Source: JAJXZJ01 sp050012855 (lineage in GTDB: Bacteria; Verrucomicrobiota; Verrucomicrobiia; Limisphaerales; J093). From it: 64,000 nt of DNA. Shown here piece after piece: positions 24,869-34,363 of the stretch; positions within the stretch are counted from its first letter, which is position 1; every line of letters starts with the position of its first letter. The position numbers and the translations under genes are program-made. The notes under the pieces are model-generated. The model was not told the origin of the DNA. It saw nothing but the letters and a program-made list of their open reading frames with translations, and did no database searches. The stretch spans positions 1 to 64,000 of the forward strand of contig JBEKGJ010000005.1 in assembly GCA_050012855.1 (NCBI GenBank). The letters run 5' to 3'.

Positions 24869-26188
24869 ATGTCATCTCAGAATCGTGAAACTCTAAACTT
24901 CATCCTGGCAACTCTCACTGGCCTCTGCTGGGTGAATGCGGCCCTGCTCGGTCGTGCGGCCGAATCGCTTGCAGAACAGCGCGCTTCTGACCGCTCCCCG
25001 ATGATCGAATCACCTTCCGTTGGCCTGCCGGCCGGGAAAGAGATTACTCTGAAGGGTATGGTGCTGAACAACGCGCATACGGGGGAAGAGCAGAAAGGCG
25101 TGTTCCTCTATGTCCTGGATGGTCCGCCTGAAATCAGAGCCCAAGTCGAAAAGATCGTGGCCGAGTACTATCTCGAAAAGGGGCTCGACGCGGATGCAGC
25201 CCGGAAACTCCAAGATCTTTGGACACAGCGACTTAAGTACTTCATCGCCGGCCCGCTGGCGGACGAACTGCACCAACAAGCCACCTATAACGCGCGGCAG
25301 GTGATGGCGGTTACCGGCGTCGTGGAAGAAAAAAACGGTCAGAAGTGGATTGCCGTCAGCAAGCACCAACCGGCCGCGTTCAAGTACCCGGTCCGGATGC
25401 TGGCCCCGGACAGGCCGTTCGAGATGCCGGACCGGGAGCCGTTAATGCTGCCGATCAGCCGCGGCCTGTCCCTGAAGTGCATCTGGGTGCCACCCGGCAG
25501 ATTCTTCATGGGCGAGCCGTATTACCAGTGCCCGCACTGGCAGGAGGATCCTCCGCACATGGTCACCCTGACCAAGGGCTTTTACCTGGCGGAGCACCCG
25601 ATCACCTGGGAAATCTGCGACGCGATCATGGACACCAGGCGCAGCGCGGAGAAAGCGGCCAAGGCGCCGGCCAACCTCGGCTGCACCGATATGTACAGGT
25701 TCTGCGCGATGTTGTCGGCGAAAACTGGGCGCCAGGTGCGCATCCCCACCGCCGCCGAGTGGGAATACGCGGCCCGCGTGGGCACGTCCAACCCGACCTT
25801 CCGGGAGAGGTACGTGGATCAGGACAGCAGTGCGGTGAAGCCTATGGTTGTCAAATCAAAGCCGCCGAACGCTTGGGGCTTTTACGACATGTTCAGCAGC
25901 GGGTGGGAACGCGTGAGCGACGGGTCCAGTTTGCTCGACCGCCAGGACACGATAGATCCGCGCCACATCCCGGCTGAAGACAACGGTCGGGCCGACCCAA
26001 ACCGCAAACATGGGCACTTCGGCAAGGGCAATGCCGGCTATGCAATCAGCGAAATCGAGTACATCAGCAGTGAACCCGGACCCGAGGAAGCCTACCCAGG
26101 AATTATACGATTCCGAGTCGTTGTGGAAGCGGAGCCCAAGTCCTCTCGCGCAACCACGGACAGTCCCGATGCCATCCAAGCCAAGTAA
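24869..26188 (+). CDS. SUMF1/EgtB/PvdO-family (formylglycine-type) exported protein
   Basis: A 439-residue protein; the start is set by GGGAGGG just before ATG 24869, giving a signal peptide (NFILATLTGLCWVNAALLGRAAE). The N-terminal half (about 45-195) is an unassigned domain with AGKEITLKGMVLNNAHTGEEQKGVFLYVLDG and MAVTGVVEEKNGQKWIAV, resembling an OB-like copper/metal-associated domain. The C-terminal half is SUMF1-like: WVPPGRFFMGE, DPPHMVTLTKGFYLAEHPITWE, RIPTAAEWEYAARVG and NAWGFYDMFSSGWERVSDG. The usual YDMxGNVWEW is changed to YDMFSSGWERV and I see no catalytic Cys pair, so it is probably a binding or structural member and not a true formylglycine-generating enzyme. Confidence 0.75.
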   Translation: MSSQNRETLNFILATLTGLCWVNAALLGRAAESLAEQRASDRSPMIESPSVGLPAGKEITLKGMVLNNAHTGEEQKGVFLYVLDGPPEIRAQVEKIVAEYYLEKGLDADAARKLQDLWTQRLKYFIAGPLADELHQQATYNARQVMAVTGVVEEKNGQKWIAVSKHQPAAFKYPVRMLAPDRPFEMPDREPLMLPISRGLSLKCIWVPPGRFFMGEPYYQCPHWQEDPPHMVTLTKGFYLAEHPITWEICDAIMDTRRSAEKAAKAPANLGCTDMYRFCAMLSAKTGRQVRIPTAAEWEYAARVGTSNPTFRERYVDQDSSAVKPMVVKSKPPNAWGFYDMFSSGWERVSDGSSLLDRQDTIDPRHIPAEDNGRADPNRKHGHFGKGNAGYAISEIEYISSEPGPEEAYPGIIRFRVVVEAEPKSSRATTDSPDAIQAK

Positions 26189-26397
26189 GCTCAGAAGTGC
26201 GGCGAACCAGATGAGCGGCTTTCCGGTTGCGGGTGGCAGAAGCTTCGTCATGAGACGAAACCGTTGCGGACGAGTGGAAAATACCCCGCCGTCCAAACCG
26301 GCAGAGCCGTCTGATTCAAACTGGCTACAAGGCGAAATGTAATTGTCGTTGACCAGCTTGACGAGTAAGCTGCCAAGCGGCTCTACAATGTGATGGC

Positions 26398-27897
26398 ATG
26401 AACACTGGCATTTTCTCCCTTCCTGGCAAACCGTCCACTTCTGGACGAATTTGCATTCTGGCCGCCTTGGTGGCGCTCGGCGCGCTCGCGTCCTTGCTCG
26501 CCGCCGAGACGGTTCAATATCCGGCGCTCAATGGTCCCTTGCGGGTTCATCCTACCAACCCGCGCTACTTCACCGATGGGTCGGGCAAGGCCATTTACCT
26601 GACCGGTTCGCACACCTGGAATAACCTCCAAGAGATCGCTCGAACTTCCGGCCCCGCCAACCCCACGTTCGATTTCAAAACCTACCTGGACTTTCTCCAG
26701 ACACACCATCACAACTGCTTTCGCTTGTGGCCTTGGGAAAACGCCGCCTCTTTCAACTCCTCAGGTACCATCACCTACGTCCACGATCCGATGTCCTACC
26801 AGCGCCCGGGTCCGGGGCCTGCGCTCGACGGTCGGCCCAAGTTCGACCTGAGGCTCTTCAATCAATCCTATTTCGACCGGGTGCGAGCACGCGTGATGGC
26901 GGCGCGGGACCGGGGCATTTACGTGGCCATCATGCTGTTCCAAGGATTCAGCATCGAGAACAAGGGGCATGATGACCCGTGGAGAGGACACCCGTTCCAC
27001 CGCGGCAATAATATCAACGGAATCGACGGCGATCCGAATGCAGATGGGAAGGGTCTCGAAACGCACACGCTGGCGATTGCCGCAGTGACGGCGTTTCAGG
27101 AAGCCTACGTCCGCAAGGTGATCGACACGGTGAATGACCTGGACAATGTGCTCTACGAGATCACCAACGAAGACACGGCGAGCGACGAGGACACCGCCTG
27201 GCAGGCTCACATGATCAACTTCATCAAGAGTTACGAAACCACCAAGCCCAGACAGCATCCGACGGGAATGACGGTGCAATGGCCGGCGGGCATGAACGCA
27301 ACCCTTTTCGCGAGCCCCGCCGAGTGGATTTCGCCCAATGGGGACGCCGGATACCAATCCGACCCGCCCGCCGACGCCCGCAAGGTGGTCCTGAATGACA
27401 CCGACCACGCGTACTTTTGGATTGCCCTGAAGCGGGATGGACTGGCAACCCAGCGGGCATGGGTCTGGAAGAATTTCACCCGGGGGAACCACACACTCTT
27501 CATGGACCCCTACGTTGATCCCACGCCGTGGTATGTCACTGGTCGCAACAATCCGGTGGGAGGAAGCCCCGATGCTTACTGGGACACGCTCCGCGAAGCG
27601 ATGGGCCACACGCGCCAGTACGCGTTAAAGATGGATTTGGCTGCCATGACGCCGCAAGGAGGCCTGTCTTCGACGGGTTACTGTCTCGCCAAGGCCGGTT
27701 CGGAATACCTCGTGTATCAGCCTATTTCGAATGCTTCGTTCTCCGTGAATTTGGTGGCCGGGACGTACGAGTTTGAGTGGTTCGATCCCACTACCGGCGC
27801 CGTTGTCAACAAGGGTACGTTCACAGCTTCAAACGGCAATCGGAGCTTCACCCCTCCCTTTGGCGGGATGGCAGTATCATACTTTAAACATAAATGA
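26398..27897 (+). CDS. Secreted glycoside hydrolase-like protein (DUF4038 / GH140-type barrel)
   Basis: A 499-residue protein with a signal peptide (CILAALVALGALASLLAAE). The LRVHPTNPRYFTDGSGKAIYLTGSHTW start and the TIM-barrel segments FDFKTYLDFLQTHHHNCFRLWPWE and YFDRVRARVMAARDRGIYVAIMLF lead to LDNVLYEITNED, whose Asn-Glu is the expected acid/base. The C-terminal part (about 420-499, SEYLVYQPISNASFSVNLVAG...YEFEWFDPTTG) is the beta-sandwich usually called a putative collagen-binding domain. It probably acts on plant cell-wall or algal polysaccharide; the substrate is unknown. The GH5-like gene lies convergent downstream. Confidence 0.82.
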   Translation: MNTGIFSLPGKPSTSGRICILAALVALGALASLLAAETVQYPALNGPLRVHPTNPRYFTDGSGKAIYLTGSHTWNNLQEIARTSGPANPTFDFKTYLDFLQTHHHNCFRLWPWENAASFNSSGTITYVHDPMSYQRPGPGPALDGRPKFDLRLFNQSYFDRVRARVMAARDRGIYVAIMLFQGFSIENKGHDDPWRGHPFHRGNNINGIDGDPNADGKGLETHTLAIAAVTAFQEAYVRKVIDTVNDLDNVLYEITNEDTASDEDTAWQAHMINFIKSYETTKPRQHPTGMTVQWPAGMNATLFASPAEWISPNGDAGYQSDPPADARKVVLNDTDHAYFWIALKRDGLATQRAWVWKNFTRGNHTLFMDPYVDPTPWYVTGRNNPVGGSPDAYWDTLREAMGHTRQYALKMDLAAMTPQGGLSSTGYCLAKAGSEYLVYQPISNASFSVNLVAGTYEFEWFDPTTGAVVNKGTFTASNGNRSFTPPFGGMAVSYFKHK

Positions 27898-28169
27898 GTT
27901 GCAGGCACTTCCCCACCCGCTCTTCTCCTCAATTCGTCTGCCGGAAGTTGGTGGCTCCCGTCATGTGCGATTCGAAGCGATTCTCGGGTGTATCCACGAC
28001 CTTGCACTGGCTCTTGAGGTGGAAGCACGGGTGGCATGGGAGGCCGTCGTGGGAGCCAGCGATCGAAGCGGCAGGTGGATGATCTTGTTGGCGAGCAGGC
28101 TGTTCACCAGTTGGCGTGTTGTCCTGAGTTGCCAGTCCGTCATGGGGATGATCTTCCATTACGCCACGG
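27898..28169. other. Intergenic region between two glycoside hydrolase genes
   Basis: 272 bp between convergent genes. Frames are open on both strands but none has recognisable protein character or a ribosome site. Confidence 0.4.
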
Positions 28170-29384
28170 CTAATCGGGACGTGATGCGAGGTGGAAGATC
28201 ATCTGGTTGATAAAGGGCGCCTGCTCGGGGCGCACCTTGCCGTCCTCCCCAACGCAGCCATTCGGGTTCTGGCCGCTTAGACAACCCCAAGCCCACCAGT
28301 CGCCGCCGATGGGCTGCTGGTTGCCCTTGAATGTCGGCCCACCGAGCGCTTTCCCATTCAGGTAGTCGAGCAGGGTCTGCCCCCATGCTTTGCTGGCGGC
28401 CGAGGTCATCGAGGCGCCCATCTCGCCAATCCAGACCGGCGCCACGTTTTCGGTAATGAGCCAGCCCCACATATTGTTCATGCGGGCGATGTAGCCGGCG
28501 CCCGACTCCGGCCCGCGATAGCCTCCGATTTCCTTGGGATATTCATGCACCGAGTAGACCAACTTCGCCGGATTGCTCAGCACGATCGGAAGGCCGCGGA
28601 CAACAGAAAGATCTCCTTCGTAGGCACCCGTCTTGTAGTTGATGACCGCCTCGCAAATGATGAGCGCGTCGGGGTTCACCGCCAGGATCGCGTTGCCGAC
28701 GGACTCATACATCGCATGAATGTCGGTCGGCCCCTTGCCTCCCCAGAGCGCCGGTGTCGCCGTGTGGGCGCAGGGCTCGTTGCGGAGGTCGAACCCGATC
28801 ACCGTCGAGTTGCCGGCCCAGTGCCTGGCGAACGTCACCCAGTTCGCCTGGAACTTCGCCGTGCTGACGGTGCCTTTGTTGCCAGCGCCGTCCGTCCCGT
28901 CCGTTCCCGGCCCGGTGTCGAACCACAGCCCATTCTTCTGCTGGGCGGCGTTTTCCCAGTCGCTGGGCGTAGCCTCGTTATTGTGGTTGTCGAAGACCAC
29001 CTTCAATCCGACCTTTTTGCAGGCGGCGACGAATGTGTCGAGTTGCGCCATCGCGCCGGGATCGGCAAGCGTCTGGTCGATCCAGTCGACCCGGACGCAG
29101 TTGAATCCCATGGCCCGCATCGCGGCCACGTGGCCCGCGACACCTTTGAACGGCCCCGCCAACTGCAAGCGCCCGCCAACCACGTTCATCCCGGTCAGTC
29201 CAACGCTGGCGATCCGGACGGGGGTACCGTCAGGGGCGACAATCTGGCTGCCGCGAGCGCTCGGGAAGCCGGCGGGGAGCAGGACACCGGTGGAATCTGC
29301 CGGCAAGGTCGAGGTGCCTGGCGGCCCGGCTATAGCGACGCCAACAAAGATCAGGAAGCTTAGGGATAGCCCCATCAATCCCAT
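28170..29384 (-). CDS. GH5-type secreted glycoside hydrolase (cellulase family)
   Basis: A 404-residue protein from ATG 29384, where a signal peptide begins (MGLMGLSLSFLIFVGVAIAG). Barrel landmarks are VAAMRAMGFNCVRVDWIDQTL, VGLKVVFDNHNNE, FARHWAGNSTVIGFDLRNEP (acid/base Glu in NEP), YSVHEYP and VAPVWIGEMGAS (nucleophile Glu). These are the clan GH-A/GH5 signatures. The last stretch, WWAWGCLSGQNPNGC, closes the active site. The frame stays open another 145 codons upstream (29385-29819) with no signal peptide; see that entry. Confidence 0.88.
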   Translation of the reverse strand: MGLMGLSLSFLIFVGVAIAGPPGTSTLPADSTGVLLPAGFPSARGSQIVAPDGTPVRIASVGLTGMNVVGGRLQLAGPFKGVAGHVAAMRAMGFNCVRVDWIDQTLADPGAMAQLDTFVAACKKVGLKVVFDNHNNEATPSDWENAAQQKNGLWFDTGPGTDGTDGAGNKGTVSTAKFQANWVTFARHWAGNSTVIGFDLRNEPCAHTATPALWGGKGPTDIHAMYESVGNAILAVNPDALIICEAVINYKTGAYEGDLSVVRGLPIVLSNPAKLVYSVHEYPKEIGGYRGPESGAGYIARMNNMWGWLITENVAPVWIGEMGASMTSAASKAWGQTLLDYLNGKALGGPTFKGNQQPIGGDWWAWGCLSGQNPNGCVGEDGKVRPEQAPFINQMIFHLASRPD

Positions 29385-30039
29385 AGGATGCGCTTGATGA
29401 AGCAAGCGTGACCCAAGCGGGGCCTGGCACCGCGCCGGCGTTGTTCTCGGCCAGTTGTACGACCAGTCCTTCCACCGATGCATCCATCGGCGGGCTTCGC
29501 GACGGGCAACCTCATCGCGCCAGGCAATGATCGTGGGGCACAAAGCTTGGCGGGCGGGATTGGCGAAGATGATCGGGGCGATATCCTCGGCGTGTTGCCG
29601 GGTGTAACACACGGGCAATTGCAGGTCAGCGCCGCTCATTCGCAAAGCATATCCCCGCCGAAAACAGAATTCCCACAACAATTCACCGGTGAACGCACTC
29701 AGCAGACGCGATACCCCGATGGTATCGGCCTCACTTAAAGCGCGAAAATCACGCAAATTCACGCATTGCTCCCTGGAATCGCCCAGCGTGCGGTCCATTC
29801 TCGATTTTCGGCCCGCCATTTCCTGAATTTCGACGCGCCATACGAGAGTGCCACCACGCCATCAAAACGCCCCATAGTCGATCCTGGAGCGTTTGGCGGT
29901 ACTCCTGGGGAGCGGTCGAAAGGTTGAAATGGCCGGCTATTTAACGAATCCGGGGAAAACACGGAATCAGGACGAATACCCGGCAAGAACCGGCGGAATA
30001 CTCACCGCCTGTTCTGGGCTGGCTCTCCGGCCGGCATGG
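29385..30039 (-). other. Upstream of the GH5 gene: possible gene fragment fused in frame
   Basis: Minus-strand codons 29385-29819 are open in frame with the GH5 gene. They read like protein (LSAFTGELLWEFCFRRGYALR, DIAPIIFANPARQALCPTIIAW), but I recognise no family. It may be the tail of a lost gene joined to the hydrolase or chance. 29820-30039 shows nothing else. Confidence 0.3.
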
Positions 30040-31440
30040 TCACAATCGCGCGCGCAAATCTGCCAATAGACCTTCCAGGCGGTTAAGCAACTCCGTTTCG
30101 ATCACGCCGCGGAACGGGCCGTAGTAACCATAGTAGATGAGCGATGAATCGGTTTCATATCCGCCTTCCTTGATCACGCGAGCAGAAGGGATGTAGCAGG
30201 GGACTTCGTAGGCGTAGCCGATCGGCCATGGATGATCGTCCGCCAGCATCCGCTTGATGCGGTGCGAGTAGTCAACCACCACTTCGCCGCCCATGAGCAC
30301 AAAGGTCAGATCATCACCCAAACGCAGGACTGCCAGCGGCAATTTGACCGACTCCGGCAGCGGTTGACCCGCGTTCAGCAGCTTCAGGTAGGCCTCAGCC
30401 CGCAGCTTCACACTGATGTCCTGGCTCTGAGCGTCCTTCTCCAACTGCTCCCGGCCAGGAGGCGTCGCCAGCGGCAGCGCAACTTCATCGTAGGCCAGCT
30501 TGAACGCGCCGTGGACCGGGCGCATGGGACGGTCCAGCACCCCCATGACGGCGCCGGCCAGTTCCAGACCATGACGTTTGGCATCGAGCAAGAGGCCTCG
30601 GGGCGCGGGGTCGGAGTCCGCCCCCATGCCGGTAAGAAACATCGCAACCGCGCCCGGTTGGTGCGCTTCGAGGTGCTGGCGGGCGTAGGCCATGTATTCG
30701 CCTGAAACCACATACCAATCATCGCCATTGCGAACGGACGTGCCATGGCAAGCGTAGCCGAAAAGAATCGCGCGGACCGCGCCGTTGGTGCCCTTGATCC
30801 GCAGCACGGGCACGTCCCAATCCACCGGGCCGTCGGGATTGTCGCCGAACACGACGGCGTCGCCCTGGTAAACCCGGCGGTTCATGGCAAACGTGGCGCG
30901 TCCCAGGCCCTGCTCAAGCGTCGCCGCCCGGCAATCTGCGAGTGCCGCCCCCACGACCTCCACCAATTTGGCCTGCAGAGACCGGCTGTATTTCTCGATG
31001 CGCTCGCGATCCGCCGCTGAAGGTTGGGCCATGTCGGTCAGCGTCTGTTCCAGCACCGGCGCCGAATGCGTGTGGCTGGAGACGACGGCGACCTCCCCGC
31101 GGCCAAGCTGGAACTTGTCGGCAAGCTGTTGCAGGACCGGTTGCATGAAAGCGTGGCTCACCTCGCAGTTATCCAGCGCGACGAACACAAACCGCTTCCC
31201 GGACAAATTCTTCAGCGCCAGGGCTTCGACTAGGAGCGGTTGGTCCAACTTGTCGGCGGCCCGCTTCCGGCCCGCGTAGCCGGCCAGCCGGATGGGCAAC
31301 TCCGGGGTGATGTCGCGCACGGCAATCCCGATCTCCGGGTTCGAGTTGACGGCCGCGATTGCCGGCGCGGCCGTGAATGGCACGAGGCTCAAAATCAGCC
31401 AGGTGCGCCAGCAGCGATGAAAAAAGCATCCATGTTTCAT
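30040..31440 (-). CDS. Neutral/alkaline ceramidase-like secreted hydrolase
   Basis: A 466-residue protein with a signal peptide (WLILSLVPFTAAPAIA) and the neutral ceramidase N-terminal fold: EIGIAVRDITPELPIRLAGYAGR, VALDNCEVSH, VVSSHTHSAP (zinc-binding His), AILFGYACHGTSV and FLTGMGADSDP. True ceramidases cleave the amide of ceramide. PVC genomes carry many paralogues of unknown substrate, so I leave the substrate open. GGAGG lies six bases before the start. It is followed by the DegT-type gene in the opposite reading order (DegT is upstream, same strand, 76 bp away), so the two are probably one operon. Confidence 0.85.
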   Translation of the reverse strand: MKHGCFFHRCWRTWLILSLVPFTAAPAIAAVNSNPEIGIAVRDITPELPIRLAGYAGRKRAADKLDQPLLVEALALKNLSGKRFVFVALDNCEVSHAFMQPVLQQLADKFQLGRGEVAVVSSHTHSAPVLEQTLTDMAQPSAADRERIEKYSRSLQAKLVEVVGAALADCRAATLEQGLGRATFAMNRRVYQGDAVVFGDNPDGPVDWDVPVLRIKGTNGAVRAILFGYACHGTSVRNGDDWYVVSGEYMAYARQHLEAHQPGAVAMFLTGMGADSDPAPRGLLLDAKRHGLELAGAVMGVLDRPMRPVHGAFKLAYDEVALPLATPPGREQLEKDAQSQDISVKLRAEAYLKLLNAGQPLPESVKLPLAVLRLGDDLTFVLMGGEVVVDYSHRIKRMLADDHPWPIGYAYEVPCYIPSARVIKEGGYETDSSLIYYGYYGPFRGVIETELLNRLEGLLADLRARL

Positions 31441-31516
31441 ATCAACCTCCTTCAGGTACGCTTCGCCGAAGCCTGCGGTCAGCTCGGCGGCCCGATCCTG
31501 CTATTCCATTTTTGGA

Positions 31517-32872
31517 TCATTCATTGGCTTTCGCCAGGACCGCGCTGTGAGCCTGAATCTTGCGAACTGCTTCGATGATTTGGTCCATGTCACTGCGGCC
31601 GGCCAGAAGCATATTCTGGGTCATTGCGACCGTCGTTTCACAGACTTGCCTGTTGCCTTTCAGTTCCTGGAAGCTGTCGAGGTAGGCTTTGAGCCGCGCG
31701 GCGCTCCAAAGCCGTTTAAAGCCGCGCGAAGCAATCGCCTCGTCGAGCAGGCCGTCGTAATACTGCTCGTGATACACGGCCCCGCAAGGGACACCTTCGG
31801 CCGACATTGCCCGCGCGAACTTGTCGCGCGACAGACCGTTGAACTGCGCCGCGTCGTAGCGGAGCGGGTAGAGATGCCATACTGCCCGGCTGTCTTCCGG
31901 TAGCCGGACCGTCGTGATGCCGGGAATTTGCCCAAGGTTCGCGCTCAGGTAGTCGGCGTTGGCGCGGCGGATGGCGGTCTCCTTCACCAGTTTGTCGAAC
32001 TGCTGGGTGAGGATGACGGCCTGGACCTGGGTCATCCGATAGTTGCCGCCGCGAGTGAAACTGCCGTTTCCCTGGTTGGTTCCGCAAGCGCGGCCGCAGT
32101 TGTGGTAGGAGTGGCACCTGTCAATCAGCTCGTCGCTCATGCCGGTGATGGCGCCGCCTTCGCCGGAGGGAATGTGCTTGGATTCCTGGAAGCTGAAACA
32201 GCCCAGGTCGCCAAGGGTGCCGCACTTGCGGCCCTGGTACTCCGCCAGCCACGCCTGGCAGGCATCCTCGACCACGGCGAGCTTGTGTTTGCGGGCGGTG
32301 GCGTTGATGGGCTCCATGTCGCACGGCAGGCCGAAGATATGAACGGGCATGATGGCGCGGGTTCGTTCCGTGATCCGGCTCTCGATTGAGGCCGGGGCGA
32401 TCGTGAGCGTGGCCGGATCCGTGTCGGCCAACACGGGCAGGGCGGTTTTGGCGAGGATGGCACTGTAACTCGCATTGAACGTGTAGGGCGAAACAATCAC
32501 CTCGTCGCCGGCGTCCACGTCCAGGACGTGCAGGCTGACAATGAGTGCCGTGGTGCCGCTGGCAGTGGCCAGACAGCGTTTGGCGCCAAGCAACCGCGCG
32601 TAGTTTCTCTCAAACTCCTCCACATGGTGGTCGGAGCCGCGGAACCAGTGGCCGCTCCGAAGCACCTTGAGCACGTCGGGCTCCCAAGCTTCGCGCCACT
32701 CTGGCCACTTGGCCCAGCCTTCTTGGCGGACGGGTGTGCCCCCAAGCAGGGCGGGCTTCGGCGCCTCCGCAGCGAACACCTGGGGAGCGCGCTCGGCGCT
32801 GAGCCACCCAAGGGCGATCGAACCCGCCGCGGAGGTCCGGATGAAACCACGTCGTGTCACGCGTTTCCTCAT
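31517..32872 (-). CDS. Tat-exported DegT/DnrJ/EryC1-family aminotransferase
   Basis: A 451-residue fold-type I PLP enzyme. The PLP lysine is in CFSFQESKHIPSGEGG. Other landmarks are ATASGTTALIVSLHVL, GDEVIVSPYTFNAS, VVEDACQAW and GGNYRMTQVQAVILTQQ. DegT-family members usually transaminate keto-sugars or act as dehydratases in the cytoplasm. Here the chain begins MRKRVTRRGFIRTSAAG, a twin-arginine signal, so the enzyme should be folded with its cofactor and then exported. GGAG lies before ATG 32872. It is upstream of the ceramidase-like gene and probably co-transcribed with it. Confidence 0.9.
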   Translation of the reverse strand: MRKRVTRRGFIRTSAAGSIALGWLSAERAPQVFAAEAPKPALLGGTPVRQEGWAKWPEWREAWEPDVLKVLRSGHWFRGSDHHVEEFERNYARLLGAKRCLATASGTTALIVSLHVLDVDAGDEVIVSPYTFNASYSAILAKTALPVLADTDPATLTIAPASIESRITERTRAIMPVHIFGLPCDMEPINATARKHKLAVVEDACQAWLAEYQGRKCGTLGDLGCFSFQESKHIPSGEGGAITGMSDELIDRCHSYHNCGRACGTNQGNGSFTRGGNYRMTQVQAVILTQQFDKLVKETAIRRANADYLSANLGQIPGITTVRLPEDSRAVWHLYPLRYDAAQFNGLSRDKFARAMSAEGVPCGAVYHEQYYDGLLDEAIASRGFKRLWSAARLKAYLDSFQELKGNRQVCETTVAMTQNMLLAGRSDMDQIIEAVRKIQAHSAVLAKANE

Positions 32873-33126
32873 AGGTTTGCTCCTTCTCTGGATTTCGCTG
32901 CGTGCACAGTATCGTTGATGCAAGGTCAATCTGGTGTGCTGCTTTGCTTTGTAGCCGGCATAGTCACTCCCCAGAGTGGCACAATCAAGATATTTGTAGG
33001 TTTCAGCCGCCGCTTCGCCACCCATTGTCCTGAAGCCAGTGCCAGGGAAGCCTTACCCCATTGGGGGGATGCCTGAGCCGCGCTGCCGGCAGTTCACGGG
33101 AAGACTTTGGGCCGCTGGGGTGCAAT

Positions 33127-33530
33127 TCACGAAACGTTCGCATGCCGACCGGTCTGCTTGAAGTCGGCGAACCTAGCCGGTTCGACTTGGAGCATCTGCG
33201 CGCGGGTCGGGATATGCGGCGAGTCCTGGCCGGTGGCGGCAACGATGGCTGGGCGCACGACTTCTTCCGGAAAAGCGGCGTAGAGATTGTGGCTTGCCCA
33301 TGGGCTCTTGGGCGAAGTACTCCACGCTGGATCCGCCGACCGTAAACATGCTCGGATGGACCACCTCGCCGTTGACGACGTGTCCGGGTTGCGGCCCCAG
33401 TGGGACCATCAGACTGACGCTACGTGCCAACGTCGAAGCATGAACAACCGTCGAAACCGGGATGTGAACACAATGCAGGTTCGCGTGGCTGAGGGGCGTA
33501 ACTTCCAGCGAGCCAAAGATTCCCCGCTGT
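33127..33530 (-). pseudogene. Frameshifted fragment of an unrecognised gene
   Basis: Two minus-strand reading frames read as one protein when joined near 33280-33300: GSLEVTPLSHANLHCVHIPV and on to SVEYFAQEPMGKP, then HNLYAAFPEEVVRPAIVAATG...LQVEPARFADFKQTGRHANVS and a stop at 33127. About 130 codons remain; the 5' end is lost toward tRNA-Leu. The family is unknown to me. It fills most of the 730-bp gap between the DegT gene and the tRNA. Confidence 0.45.
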
Positions 33531-33602
33531 TTTCGACGGAACAGCTTGGCAGCATGAGGGCATGACGCCTGAAACCAAGTTAACGCAAGTCGTTGATTTG
33601 GA

Positions 33603-33689
33603 TGGTGCCGACGGAGGGGGTTGAACCCACACACTCTTTCGAGTACCAGATTTTGAGTCTAGCGCGTCTGCCAATTCCGCCACGTCGGC
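33603..33689 (-). tRNA. tRNA-Leu (anticodon CAA)
   Basis: Read on the minus strand: acceptor GCCGACG pairs with CGTCGGC, followed by A and an encoded CCA. The D-arm contains AATTGGCAGAC. The anticodon stem CTAGA/TCTGG encloses loop CTCAAAA, giving CAA (reads UUG). A long variable arm ACTC-GAAA-GAGT marks a class II tRNA, and the T-arm has GGGTTCAACCC. Size with CCA is 87 nt. The T-stem shows one T-T mismatch. Confidence 0.96.
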
Positions 33690-33737
33690 AACCTGACCAC
33701 CATAACTTATGCGGTTAAGTCGTTGAAAGCATGACGA

Positions 33738-34363
33738 TTGCACCCGTGTTGCCGTCTGAAACGCCTCGCAACGCTGAGCCACAAGGCCGCAACCGCAAGC
33801 TCACGCCGATACCGATACACCAAGGTTCTCGATCACCGCAAGCACGCAATTCGCGGCTTGTGGCGGCGCAACGGGAGCTTCGTCGCCCGGATCACCGTCG
33901 AAGACGACAGCGGCCGCAAGGCGGTCAAATGGGTGCCCTTGCAGGCCCAGACCGTGGCCGAAGCCCAGGACGAGTTCCGCAAGCTGCTGGTCGAACGAAG
34001 CGAGAACCGGCTGCGGCACATCGGACAGTGTCCGCGATTCGCTGAATACCTGGAGCAGACCTGCCTGCCTCGCCTGGCGGCATTCGGCAAGAAGCCGGAT
34101 ACACTGGTGACGGAAACCGGTCACCTGGGCGGCTGGTGCGAGCGCATCGGGCACCTGCATCTGGACAAGGTTCGCCCGCACCACATCGCGGCGCACCTGC
34201 AAAAGCTCAAGGAGAGCGGCAAGGCCAACCGGACCTGCAACCTGGCGCTCGCCATGATCCGCAACGTGCTCAAATCGGCTCGCGTGGACGGCTTCATCAA
34301 AACGCTGCCGGTGGAGGGCATCCAATGGCAGCGCACGGAACGCAAAGCCACGGCGCCCCCTCA
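33738..34363 (+). pseudogene. Truncated tyrosine recombinase (phage-type integrase)
   Basis: The open frame encodes the N-terminal arm-binding and core-binding domains of a phage-type integrase: KVLDHRKHAIRGLWRRNGSFVARITVEDDSGRKAVKWVPL, VTETGHLGGWCERIGHLHLDKVRPHHIAAHL and RTCNLALAMIRNVLKSARVDGFIKTLPVEGI. The catalytic C-terminal domain (R..HxxR..Y) is absent. Similarity ends near 34355, where the oppositely oriented antitoxin-like gene ends, so a rearrangement has replaced the catalytic half. It sits 48 bp from tRNA-Leu, a usual integration target, though on the tRNA's 5' side. The true start codon is unclear (33738 is TTG). Confidence 0.75.

Noticed and set aside
26349..26389. Promoter before the DUF4038-type gene (TTGACG ... 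TACAAT)
   Set aside because: The spacer would be 20 bp and the transcript would start almost on the ATG, so I did not list it.
27898..28169. Possible transposase remnant between the two hydrolase genes
   Set aside because: No transposase motif, no inverted repeat and no target duplication could be found.
33420..33782. Minus-strand 120-codon frame over the tRNA
   Set aside because: It is a translation of tRNA-Leu (VADVAELADALDSKSGTRKSV...), a well-known false gene.
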